From Longimicrobiaceae bacterium (lineage in GTDB: Bacteria > Gemmatimonadota > Gemmatimonadetes > Longimicrobiales > Longimicrobiaceae), in the NCBI GenBank assembly GCA_030146875.1, contig JASLAX010000040.1:1-16365 (forward strand): 16,365 bases of DNA. The letters are read 5' to 3'. The number at the start of each line of letters is the position of its first letter. Position 1 is the stretch's first letter. Below the pieces are notes generated by a model, which was given only the letters and a program-made list of their open reading frames with translations, had not been told where the DNA came from and searched no databases. Positions 1 through 6,648 of this stretch are shown piece after piece. Both the position numbers and the translations under genes were made by a program.

Positions 1-2
1 CG

Positions 3-584
3 GCCGCGGCCGGCCACGCGGGCCACACCGCATCCCCGTCCACCCCCGCGCGGAGCGGTGCGTCCGCGCACGCCGGGCACGAGGCCCGCGCCTCCTCCAC
101 GAGCGCCCACGCCCGCCACGGCGGCGCGGCGAGGTCCGCCACGTCGGCTGCCTCCGCCGGCGCGGGGCACGAGGGGCACGCGGCGTCGACCGGCCGGCGG
201 ACCTCCGCCGGCTCGCACGCGGGTCATGCCCCGGCGGCGAGACCGTCGGGCTCCCCCGCGCGCGGTCACGGGGGCCATACCGCGACGGTGGCGAGGGCGC
301 CCACGGACGCGCACGCCGGCCACGTTCCGTCCAGGGCCGCGTCGTCCGGCGCCGGCGGTCATGAGGGGCATGCGCCGTCCGCGTCCGCCGCACCCGGTGC
401 GAACGCGCACGCGGCCCACGCGCCCGCCCCGGCGACGCCGAGCGAGGCCGACCGCAAGCTGCTGGAGCTGGCGGAGGCGCTGGTGCAGGATCCGGCGGTG
501 CGGCGGCGGATCGAGAGCGACCCGGAACTGCGGCGCGCGTGGACGGACCCGGCGGTCCGGCGGGTGGTCTCGCCCCGCCCGTAG
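3..584 (+). CDS. Histidine-rich (Gly-His/Ala-His) low-complexity protein, 5' end outside window
   Basis: The frame is open from the left edge to the TAG at 582-584, giving at least 193 codons; the true start lies upstream of the window. The visible protein is Ala/Gly/Ser-rich with recurrent His motifs: AGHAGH, AGHEGHA, SHAGHA, RGHGGH, DAHAGH, GGHEGHA and NAHAAHA. A GTG at 288 could start a 98-aa product, but the same composition runs uninterrupted upstream, so that start is unlikely. The last ~45 residues differ: charged and helical (SEADRKLLELAEALVQDP...), like a short C-terminal domain. Spaced His pairs are typical of metal-binding linkers. With a CopC-CopD gene starting 20 bases downstream, a copper-binding role outside the cytoplasm is a reasonable inference. 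No named family is recognised and no signal peptide can be seen. Confidence 0.7.
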   Translation, partial: AAAGHAGHTASPSTPARSGASAHAGHEARASSTSAHARHGGAARSATSAASAGAGHEGHAASTGRRTSAGSHAGHAPAARPSGSPARGHGGHTATVARAPTDAHAGHVPSRAASSGAGGHEGHAPSASAAPGANAHAAHAPAPATPSEADRKLLELAEALVQDPAVRRRIESDPELRRAWTDPAVRRVVSPRP

Positions 585-604
585 CCGAGGGCTACCTTCC
601 GCTC

Positions 605-2047
605 GTGACCGCGACCCACCCCCTCCCCGGCCGCCCGACCGTGCCGCCGCGCCTCTCGTGGGTGCTGGCGGCGCTCGTCGCGCTGCTGGTCGCGCTGCCG
701 GCGACGGTGCTCGGGCACAGCGCGCTGCGGCGGTCGACGCCCTCGGCCGGCGCGCACCTGTCGACGGTGCCCCGCGAGCTGCGGCTGACCTTCAACGAGG
801 CCGTAGGCCTCTCCCTGGCGCGGGTGGTCCTGGTGGGTCCGGACGGCGCCGCCGTGGAGCTGGGCGCGCTCGCGGCCCCGCCGGACTCGCCGCAGGTGGT
901 GGTGGTGCCGATCAGGGGCGGCCTGACGGCGGGGGCGTACCGGGTGCGGTGGCGCATCGCGGGGGCGGACGGGCACCCGGTCGGCGGCGACTTCGGGTTC
1001 CTGATCGCCCCCGGCGCAGCCGGGCTCGCCCCCCCTCCGACGGCGGCCCCCGGCACCGCGCCCCCGCCCACGACCTCGCACCATCCCGCGGCGGACCTTC
1101 CCTCCGGCCCCGGCTTCGACGCCGGGTCGCCGCTCTACGCCGCGATCCGCTGGCTGACCTTCGTCGGCATCCTGCTGGCGATCGGCGCCGTCGTCTTCCG
1201 CGGCGCGGTCCTCCCCCGTGCCGGTCTCGACGGCGACGCGGGCGTGGACGTGCGCGCCGCCTCCACCCGCGGGGCCGCGCGCGCCGGCCTCATCGCCGCG
1301 CTGTCGCTGGGGGCGCTGGCCATCGCCCGGCTGCTCGCCCAGTCCTACGCGCTGCACGGGAGAGAGGGCGCGCTGGACGCATCGCTGGTCGGGACCACCC
1401 TCCTGCAGACGACGTGGGGCTGGGGATGGCTGCTGCAGGTGGCGGGGACCGTGCTCGCCATCGCCGGCTTCTCGGCGGCCCTCCGCCCGCGGCCCGACGG
1501 GGCGAGCCGAGGCCGGGGCTGGGGACCCGCGATGGTGGGCGCCGCCCTCCTGGCCATGAGCCCCGCGCTCTCGGGCCACGCGGCCGCGACCGGGCCGCTC
1601 GCCGCCGCGGCGGACGGGGTGCACGTCCTGGCCGCGGGCGGATGGCTTGGGACGCTGGCCGTCCTGCTCCTGGCCGGGGTCCCCGCCGCGGCCGCGGCGA
1701 ACGGCGCGCGCGGGCGCTCCCTGGCCGCGCTGGTGGAGGCCTTCTCGCCCATCGCGCTGGCGTGCGCGGCGGCGCTCGCGGCGACGGGCGTGCTCTCCGC
1801 CGCGCTGCACCTTCCCTCCGTGGCCGCGCTCTGGACCAGCGGCTACGGGCGCACGCTGCTGGTGAAGCTGGCGCTGCTCTCCGGCGTCTTCGCCACCGGC
1901 GCGTACAACTGGCGCCGCGTGCGGCCCGCCCTGTCGGCGGGGGAGGGCGACCGCCGCTTCCGGCGCTCCGCCCGCGCGGAGCTCGCCATCGGCCTGCTGG
2001 TCCTTCTCGCGACCGCGGTCCTGGTCGCCACGGCGCCGCCGTCCTGA
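605..2047 (+). CDS. copCD: CopC-CopD fusion: copper-binding domain joined to membrane copper transport domain
   Basis: 480 residues from GTG 605, chosen because it leaves a normal signal peptide; the frame stays open upstream to 539, overlapping the previous gene. GAGGG at 587-591 is a rather distant Shine-Dalgarno. Residues ~15-37 are a hydrophobic signal sequence ending VLG, followed by H38. In CopC proteins the mature N-terminal His is a Cu(II) ligand, completed here by D122 and H124 in the ADGHPVGG motif. The CopC beta-barrel spans about 38-130. A Pro/Thr-rich linker leads to about eight membrane segments of the CopD type, with SGHA and a His in VHVLAAGGWLGTL as plausible metal-path residues. 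CopC delivers copper and CopD moves it across the inner membrane; fused forms are known. It follows the His-rich gene by 20 bases and probably shares its transcript. Confidence 0.9.
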   Translation: MTATHPLPGRPTVPPRLSWVLAALVALLVALPATVLGHSALRRSTPSAGAHLSTVPRELRLTFNEAVGLSLARVVLVGPDGAAVELGALAAPPDSPQVVVVPIRGGLTAGAYRVRWRIAGADGHPVGGDFGFLIAPGAAGLAPPPTAAPGTAPPPTTSHHPAADLPSGPGFDAGSPLYAAIRWLTFVGILLAIGAVVFRGAVLPRAGLDGDAGVDVRAASTRGAARAGLIAALSLGALAIARLLAQSYALHGREGALDASLVGTTLLQTTWGWGWLLQVAGTVLAIAGFSAALRPRPDGASRGRGWGPAMVGAALLAMSPALSGHAAATGPLAAAADGVHVLAAGGWLGTLAVLLLAGVPAAAAANGARGRSLAALVEAFSPIALACAAALAATGVLSAALHLPSVAALWTSGYGRTLLVKLALLSGVFATGAYNWRRVRPALSAGEGDRRFRRSARAELAIGLLVLLATAVLVATAPPS

Positions 2048-2097
2048 CGTCGTCGCCTCTCCTCTCGTCTCCCCCACACCTCCACCGGAGCACCTCG

Positions 2098-2562
2098 ATG
2101 CGCACCACGCTCGTCCGCCTGACCCTGGCCCTGGCCGCCGTCGTCCTCTCCGCCACCGCGGGGCTGGCCCAGCGGAGCGCCCGCGCCGACTCCATCGCCG
2201 TGGCCCGCACGGTGGAGCGCTTCCACGCGGCGCTGGAGCGCGGCGACAGCACGGCCGCGCTGGCGCTGCTGACGCGCGACGTGGAGGTGCTGGAGACCGG
2301 CGGCGTGGAGTCGCGCGCCGAGTACCGCTCGCACCACCTGTCGTCCGACATCGAGTTCGCGCGGGCCGTGCGCTCGGTGCGCGCGCCGGTGAAGGTGCGC
2401 GTCCGCGGCAACGTGGCCTGGACCAGCTCCACCAGCACCGCCCGCGGCACCTTCCGCGACCGGCCGGTCGACTCCGTGGGCGCCGAGTCGATGGTGCTGC
2501 TGCGCACGCCGCAGGGGTGGCGGATCGCGGCCATCCACTGGTCGTCGCGCCGGCGGTCGTAG
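2098..2562 (+). CDS. Secreted NTF2-like (SnoaL/DUF4440-type) small protein
   Basis: 154 residues from ATG 2098, with GGAG at 2087-2090 seven bases upstream. Residues 1-24 form a clear signal peptide ending GLAQ, so the protein is exported. The mature part matches the NTF2-like fold pattern: an N-terminal helix (VARTVERFHAALERGD), then DSTAALALLTRDVEVLETGG and a closing strand with a terminal WRIAAIHWSS, as in DUF4440/SnoaL-like proteins. Such domains are small ligand-binding cones, sometimes enzymes; the substrate cannot be told from sequence. It lies 50 bases after the CopC-CopD stop in the same direction, so co-transcription is likely and a periplasmic accessory role is possible, but no metal-binding cluster is visible. 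Confidence 0.8.
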   Translation: MRTTLVRLTLALAAVVLSATAGLAQRSARADSIAVARTVERFHAALERGDSTAALALLTRDVEVLETGGVESRAEYRSHHLSSDIEFARAVRSVRAPVKVRVRGNVAWTSSTSTARGTFRDRPVDSVGAESMVLLRTPQGWRIAAIHWSSRRRS

Positions 2563-3018
2563 GCGGGCCCGGGGTCGGAGGCGGGGATCCGGCCCTCGGC
2601 ACTCCGGGGGCGTGAAGCCCCTGGCTGGCTACTACGATCGTCCCTGCGGGACTCCACCGCGCGGACCCGCCGGCGTCTGCCCACACGAGACCATCCAGGG
2701 TCCCTCTCCCACCCGTGGGAGAGGGTGGCGGGCTCGAACGGGAGCCGAGGGAAGCGCAGCGACGTCGGCCGAGCCCGCCGGGTGAGGGCCTCCACGGTCG
2801 TCGCACGCAGCCTGGTGCCGGTTCTCGGCATACCCGGAGTGGGGGCTGCCGTATAGGGAGATCCCCGACGGCGCGGGCTGCGCCGACGGGCGAGATTCGT
2901 TAGCGTACCGTGAGGATGTCCGTCCATGCCGCTCGCGCGGTCGAGCGGACGGCACCCCGCGCCCGCCCCGGGGTAGACGAGGGCCCCAGGAGCGTCAGGA
3001 CACCACGAGGAGCGAGCG
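2563..3018 (+). other. 456-bp intergenic region without a convincing gene
   Basis: The first part (2604-2725) carries three short palindromes described separately. The remainder to 3018 shows no frame with a ribosome binding site and recognisable product. A 7-bp inverted repeat (CCGCTCG at 2929-2935, CGAGCGG at 2942-2948) lies 70 bases before the DUF411 start and could be part of its regulatory region. I saw no clear -35/-10 pair. Confidence 0.5.
2604..2725 (+). repeat. Cluster of three palindromes, REP/BIME-like dispersed intergenic repeat
   Basis: Three hairpins occur in 122 bases: 2604-2624 (CCGGGGGC, loop GTGAA, GCCCCTGG, with one G-T pair), 2640-2652 (GTCCC TGC GGGAC) and 2702-2725 (CCCTCTCCCAC, CC, GTGGGAGAGGG, a perfect 11-bp inverted repeat). 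Closely spaced palindromes between genes are typical of REP-like dispersed repeats. The first hairpin, 41 bases after the upstream stop codon, could also stop transcription but has no T-run. Copy number elsewhere in the genome cannot be seen. Confidence 0.5.
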
Positions 3019-3555
3019 ATGAGACACCGGGACCGGGCGCGCGGCGCCCTGCTGCTGGCGGCGATGATGGGCGCCGCGGCGTGCGGCGGACAGGGCCGCG
3101 AGGCCGCGCCGGCCGCCCAGACGCAGGTGGCGATGGAGACGCGGGCGGCCGCGCAGCCCGCCGCCGCGACCGCGCCGGCCGACGCGCCGCTCGCCGTCGT
3201 CTACAAGAGCCCCACCTGCGGCTGCTGCCAGAAGTGGGTGGAGATCCTGCGCGCCGACGGCTTCCGCGTGGAGGAGCGCGACACGGCCGACGTGCAGCCC
3301 ATCAAGGAGGCCAACCACCTTCCCGGGCACCTCGCGTCCTGCCACACCGCCATCGTCGACGGCTACGTGGTGGAGGGGCACGTTCCCCCCGACGTGATCC
3401 GGCGGATGCTGCGCGAGCGCCCGCGCATCGCCGGGATCGCCGTTCCGAGGATGCCGATGGGCTCGCCCGGGATGGAGGCGGGCGGCCAGAAGGACCCGTA
3501 CGACGTCGTCGCCTTCACCGAGAACGGCCAGACGTCGGTGTACGAGAGCCGCTGA
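3019..3555 (+). CDS. DUF411 family metal-binding lipoprotein (copper-related)
   Basis: 178 residues from ATG 3019 with AGGAG at 3008-3012. The N-terminus has a short basic region, a hydrophobic stretch and GAAAC, a usable lipobox with C22 as lipidation site, followed by a low-complexity Ala/Pro-rich spacer to ~57. The DUF411 domain follows: SPTCGCCQKW (C67, C69, C70), NHLPGHLASCHTA (H100, H104, C108, H109), EGHVP (H121), MPMGSPGME and YDVVAF. The fold is thioredoxin-like with conserved Cys/His, and members often sit in copper or heavy-metal resistance loci, where they are thought to bind copper in the periplasm. The neighbouring CopC-CopD gene supports that role here. A strong terminator follows 20 bases after the stop codon. 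Confidence 0.9.
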   Translation: MRHRDRARGALLLAAMMGAAACGGQGREAAPAAQTQVAMETRAAAQPAAATAPADAPLAVVYKSPTCGCCQKWVEILRADGFRVEERDTADVQPIKEANHLPGHLASCHTAIVDGYVVEGHVPPDVIRRMLRERPRIAGIAVPRMPMGSPGMEAGGQKDPYDVVAFTENGQTSVYESR

Positions 3556-3574
3556 CGCGCCAGGGATGGAACGA

Positions 3575-3610
3575 GAGGCCGCCGTGGGAGAGCCCCGCGG
3601 CGGCCTCTTT
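3575..3610 (+). terminator. Rho-independent terminator after the DUF411 gene
   Basis: A perfect 10-bp stem (GAGGCCGCCG at 3575-3584, CGGCGGCCTC at 3598-3607) with a 13-nt loop is followed by TTT. It lies 20 bases after the DUF411 stop codon and separates that gene from the DUF72 gene. Confidence 0.75.
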
Positions 3611-3695
3611 CGCGTCCGGGCGGCACGGCGCTCGCAGCCGCGCCGCGTCGTCCGCCGCGCCCCGGCGCATCTTCCGCATCCAGCGAAGGCGTTCG

Positions 3696-4565
3696 ATGAT
3701 CCGCTACGGGCCCGCGGGCTTCCTCTACGCCGACTGGGCGGGGATCGTCTATCCCGAGCCCAAGCCGAAGGGCTTCGACCCGCTGGCGTACGTGGCCCGC
3801 TACTTCGAGACGGTGGAGATCAACTCCACCTTCTACGGCCCCGCCACGCGCAAGACGGCGGACGCGTGGATCCGCCGCATCGCGGACCGGCCGGACTTCC
3901 GCTTCACGGCCAAGCTCTGGCAGCGCTTCACCCACCAGCGGAAGGAGACGTGGACGCGCGACGAGGAGCGGCAGGTGCGCGACGGCTTCGACCCGCTGCA
4001 CGCGGAGGGGCGGCTGGGCGCGGTGCTGCTCCAGTTCCCCTGGTCGTTCCGGCGCACGGACGGGAACCGCGAGTGGCTGGACGACGTGGTGAAGACGTTC
4101 CGCGACTACCCCCTGGTGCTGGAGGTGCGGCACGAGAGCTGGAACGTCCCCGAGCTCTTCGCCGAGCTGGCACAGCGGGGGATCGGGTTCGTGAACATCG
4201 ACCAGCCGCTCTTCGGCGACTCCATCGCGCCCAGCGCGCACGCCACCTCGCGCGTGGGCTACGTGCGCGTGCACGGTCGCAACTACCAGGACTGGTTCCG
4301 CGACAAGGCGCTGCCGCACGAGCGGTACGACTACCTCTATCCCGCGCGCGAGCTGGAGCCGTGGGCCGAGCGGACCAGGGAGATCGCCGCGCAGCCGGAG
4401 ACGGAGGACGTGTTCGTGGTCACCAACAACCACTACCGGGGCAAGGGCGTGACCAACGCGCTGATGCTCAAGTCGATGGTGGAGGGCCGGCCCGTCCCCG
4501 CGCCGCCGGGGATCTTCCCCGAGTACGGCGAGGTGCTGGAGGGGTACGCGACGCCGGAGGAGTAG
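3696..4565 (+). CDS. DUF72 (YecE-like) TIM-barrel protein
   Basis: 289 residues from ATG 3696, with GAAGG at 3684-3688 as ribosome binding site. The frame stays open far upstream, but homology-like sequence begins only here (MIRYGPAGFLYADWAG). DUF72 landmarks appear in order: AGFLYADWAG and IVYP near the N-terminus, FETVEINSTFY, FRFTAKLWQRFTH, AVLLQFPWSF, LVLEVRHESW, IGFVNIDQP, YVRVHGRN, and VTNNHYRGKG near the C-terminus. The length is normal for the family. DUF72 proteins adopt a TIM-barrel fold; their biochemical activity is not settled, so none is assigned. The gene stands alone between the DUF411 terminator and the following non-coding region. Confidence 0.9.
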   Translation: MIRYGPAGFLYADWAGIVYPEPKPKGFDPLAYVARYFETVEINSTFYGPATRKTADAWIRRIADRPDFRFTAKLWQRFTHQRKETWTRDEERQVRDGFDPLHAEGRLGAVLLQFPWSFRRTDGNREWLDDVVKTFRDYPLVLEVRHESWNVPELFAELAQRGIGFVNIDQPLFGDSIAPSAHATSRVGYVRVHGRNYQDWFRDKALPHERYDYLYPARELEPWAERTREIAAQPETEDVFVVTNNHYRGKGVTNALMLKSMVEGRPVPAPPGIFPEYGEVLEGYATPEE

Positions 4566-4581
4566 GGTCGCGGGCGCGACC
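4566..4581 (+). terminator. Possible terminator hairpin directly after the DUF72 gene
   Basis: GGTCGCG (4566-4572), GG, CGCGACC (4575-4581) forms a 7-bp inverted repeat starting one base after the stop codon (the innermost pair probably opens to give a 4-nt loop). No T-run follows, so intrinsic termination would be weak. Confidence 0.3.
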
Positions 4582-4622
4582 GCGAAGCTGGATGGCGCCG
4601 GGGGCGAGTCGGCGGGGGGGCC

Positions 4623-4652
4623 TTGACAGGGTGGCCCTGTCACGTGTAGTCT
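4623..4652 (+). promoter_or_regulatory. Sigma70-type promoter overlaid by a perfect palindromic operator
   Basis: A perfect -35 TTGACA lies at 4623-4628, with TAGTCT at 4647-4652 as -10 (18-nt spacing; GTAGTC at 17 nt is the alternative). A perfect 8-bp inverted repeat with 3-nt centre (TGACAGGG 4624-4631, TGG, CCCTGTCA 4635-4642) covers most of the -35 and half of the spacer, where a dimeric repressor would block RNA polymerase. The regulator is unknown. The predicted start is about 4658-4660, at the foot of the structured RNA described next. Confidence 0.6.
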
Positions 4653-4658
4653 CGATGC

Positions 4659-4751
4659 CACGGGAGTCGCGTCCCTCCGGTCTCTGCTCCGTGCTCCGGC
4701 ACGGCGCCGGCCATGCCCCCCTCGGGGGCGGAGGTAACGCGGCTCCTTTTT
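4659..4751 (+). ncRNA. Candidate small structured RNA with three-way junction and terminal U-run
   Basis: From the predicted transcription start the RNA can fold as follows. P1 pairs 4663-4671 (GGAGTCGCG) with 4738-4746 (CGCGGCTCC), nine pairs with one G-U. After a small internal loop, P2 pairs 4674-4678 (CCTCC) with 4730-4734 (GGAGG). P3 is 4686-4694 with 4699-4707, one mismatch, capped by a cTCCGg loop of the stable UNCG type. P4 is 4715-4720 (GCCCCC) with 4724-4729 (GGGGGC). P1 closes immediately before TTTTT at 4747-4751, so the closing stem plus U-run would also be the terminator. It could be a free small RNA or a leader/attenuator for something downstream. The pairings are read directly from the sequence; RNA function is inference, and I know no family that matches. 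Confidence 0.45.
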
Positions 4752-5250
4752 GTATCCCGTCCATCGCCTTCGACTGAAGCACCGGACCTTCGAATGATCC
4801 GCACGGCCGCACCTTCGCCTCCGACGACGACCGACGCCCGGCTCCCGGCGTCGCCGGTGCCGTGCGCCGTCGGGACGCGCGGAGCGGTGTTGCCGTCGGG
4901 CGCGTACGAAGGGGCACGGAGCGGGGGGTGGCATCACGATCGGGATCGGTTTCGCTGGACTCAGCTCCCGGGCGGGGCACGGACGAATCTCCTGAGGCAT
5001 CTTCCGGTGTAGGCCACACGGTCTGCCGGAAAGGCCCGAGCAGCCGCTCGCGCGCCCCGCCTCACGACGGTGATGAGGCGGGGCGTTCCGTGTTCCTACG
5101 GCGGACCGTGGGGCAGGAGAGCGAGGAGAGAGGACGTCGGACGGCGGACCGTGCGGACGGTCGGCCGCATGCCCGGCGCACCAGCGGCGGGCGAAGCTAC
5201 AGGCACTGCGCACCGGGATCTCCCCGGCGCGCGAGCACGGACAGGATCAG
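4752..5250 (+). other. Intergenic region upstream of the RNA-repair operon, no convincing gene
   Basis: An open frame from ATG 4713 or 4794 to the stop at 5012 has no ribosome binding site and a composition that looks translated by chance, so it is not called. Notable signals: the hairpin at 5053-5085; a 13-bp direct repeat ACGGCGGACCGTG at 5098-5110 and 5141-5153; and a perfect inverted repeat GACCGT-GCGG-ACGGTC at 5147-5162 overlapping the second copy. These lie 90-150 bases before hen1 and could be regulator sites. No good -35/-10 pair for hen1 was found; AGCTACAG at 5195-5202 also occurs before the MFS gene (11123-11130) and may be a weak -10 region. Confidence 0.45.
5053..5085 (+). terminator. 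Strong hairpin, terminator or attenuator upstream of hen1
   Basis: A perfect 12-bp inverted repeat (CGCCCCGCCTCA 5053-5064, 9-nt loop, TGAGGCGGGGCG 5074-5085) is followed only by TT. Strong stem and small loop fit an intrinsic terminator with a poor U-tract. As no clear gene ends just upstream, it may end a longer transcript from the 4623 promoter or attenuate the hen1 operon. Confidence 0.5.
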
Positions 5251-6648
5251 ATGCTGCTGACGATCACCACGACCCACGAGCCGGCTACCGACCTGGGGTA
5301 CCTGCTCCACAAGAACCCCGCACGGGCGCAGAGCTTCGCCCTATCGTTCGGGCAGGCGCACGTGCTCTATCCCGAGGCGTCGGCGGAGCGCTGCACGGCC
5401 GCGCTGGTGCTGGAGGTGGATCCGGTGGGACTGGTCCGCGGCGCGAAGGCCGGCGCCGAGGGCGCGGAGCGGCAGTACGTCAACGACCGGCCCTACGTGG
5501 CCTCGTCCTACCTGAGCGTGGCGATCTCGCAGGTTTTCGGGAGCGCGCTGTCGGGGAAGTGCCGGGACCGGCCGGAGCTGGCGGAGACCGCGATCCCGCT
5601 CGAGGCCCTACTGACCGCCGTGCCGTGCCGGGGCGGGGAGGAGATGCTCCGGCGCCTCTTCGAGCCACTCGGCTACCAGGTGGAGGCGGATCGGCAGCCG
5701 CTCGACCCCGCGTTCCCCGGCTGGGGCGAGAGCCGGTACTTCACCGTGACCCTCCGGGGCCAGGTGCGGCTGGCGGACCTGCTGCGGCACCTCTACGTGC
5801 TCGTTCCGGTGCTGGACGACGCCAAGCACTACTGGGTGGGAGACGACGAGGTGGAGAAGTTGCTCCGGCAGGGCGAGGGATGGCTCGCGGGCCATCCCGA
5901 GAGGGACCTGGTCGCCCGGCGGTACCTGCGGCACCGGCCCACCCTGGCCCGCGCCGCGCTGGAGCGGCTGGTGGAGGAGGAAGGCCCCGAGGCAGACGAC
6001 GAGGCGGAGGCCAAGGACGCGCCCGAGCAGATGGCCGAGGAGCGGATCGGGCTGAACGAGCAGCGCCTGGGCGCCGTGGCGGCCGCGCTGCGTGCCAGCG
6101 GCGGGGCGCGCGTGGTGGACCTGGGATGCGGCGAGGGGCGGCTGCTGCGGATGCTGCTGGAGGACCGGCAGTTCACCGAGATCGTGGGGATGGACGTGGC
6201 GGTGCGCTCGCTGGAGACGGCGCGCGACCGCATGCGGCTGGAGAGCATGCCGCCCCGGCAGCGGGAGCGGATCCGGCTGATCCACGGCTCGCTCATGTAC
6301 CGGGACCCGCGGCTCGCCGGCTTCGACGCGGCGGCCGTGGTGGAGGTGATCGAGCATCTGGATCCCCCGCGTCTTCGTGCGTTCGAGCGGGTGGTGTTCG
6401 AGTTCGCCCGACCGGGCACCGTGGTGATGACCACGCCGAACCAGGAGTACAACGAGCGCTGGGCGACGCTCCCGGCCGGTGTCTTCCGCCACAAGGACCA
6501 CCGATTCGAATGGACGCGCGAGCAGTTCCAGGCCTGGGCCGCAGGGATCGCGGAGCGGTTCGGCTACAGCGTGCGCTTCCTGCCGGTGGGTCCCCAGGAC
6601 CCGGTGCTGGGGTCCCCGACTCAGATGGGAGTGTTCACGCGTGAGTGA
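5251..6648 (+). CDS. hen1: Hen1, 3'-terminal RNA ribose 2'-O-methyltransferase of the RNA-repair system
   Basis: 465 residues from ATG 5251 (AGGA at 5242-5245). Bacterial Hen1 methylates the 2'-OH of the 3'-terminal nucleotide of a broken RNA before Pnkp seals it. The N-terminal half (~1-235; LLTITTTHEPATDLGYLLHKNP..., YVNDRPYVASSYLSVAIS) is the bacterial-specific domain that associates with and activates Pnkp ligase. An acidic linker (~245-265) leads to the methyltransferase: SAM-binding DLGCGEG at 290-296, then EVIEHL and HKDHRFEWTR. Expected metal ligands are E365, E368, H369 and H417, one residue off the numbering I recall for Clostridium thermocellum Hen1 (366, 369, 370, 418), at the same overall length. 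The C-terminus overlaps the next gene by 8 bases. Intact; first gene of the operon. Confidence 0.95.
   Translation: MLLTITTTHEPATDLGYLLHKNPARAQSFALSFGQAHVLYPEASAERCTAALVLEVDPVGLVRGAKAGAEGAERQYVNDRPYVASSYLSVAISQVFGSALSGKCRDRPELAETAIPLEALLTAVPCRGGEEMLRRLFEPLGYQVEADRQPLDPAFPGWGESRYFTVTLRGQVRLADLLRHLYVLVPVLDDAKHYWVGDDEVEKLLRQGEGWLAGHPERDLVARRYLRHRPTLARAALERLVEEEGPEADDEAEAKDAPEQMAEERIGLNEQRLGAVAAALRASGGARVVDLGCGEGRLLRMLLEDRQFTEIVGMDVAVRSLETARDRMRLESMPPRQRERIRLIHGSLMYRDPRLAGFDAAAVVEVIEHLDPPRLRAFERVVFEFARPGTVVMTTPNQEYNERWATLPAGVFRHKDHRFEWTREQFQAWAAGIAERFGYSVRFLPVGPQDPVLGSPTQMGVFTRE

Noticed and set aside
58..2562. An 834-codon + strand open frame across the copper region
   Set aside because: It is a chance frame in GC-rich DNA: Arg/Pro/Gly-rich through most of its length. 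Only its last 154 codons (from 2098) are a real gene.
359..2806. Very long open frames on the - strand opposite the copper genes
   Set aside because: Low-complexity Arg/Gly/Ala/Pro sequence, antisense to genes with recognised domains; typical shadows at 70% GC.
4730..4734. GGAGG as a ribosome binding site
   Set aside because: No start codon lies 5-12 bases downstream, and the five bases pair with CCTCC at 4674-4678 in the proposed RNA fold.
4713..5012. 99-codon open frame between the DUF72 gene and hen1
   Set aside because: Its start lies inside the candidate RNA hairpin, with no ribosome binding site at 4713 or at the alternative ATG 4794; the product is Pro/Ser/Thr-rich at first and loses third-position GC bias later. 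No family resemblance.
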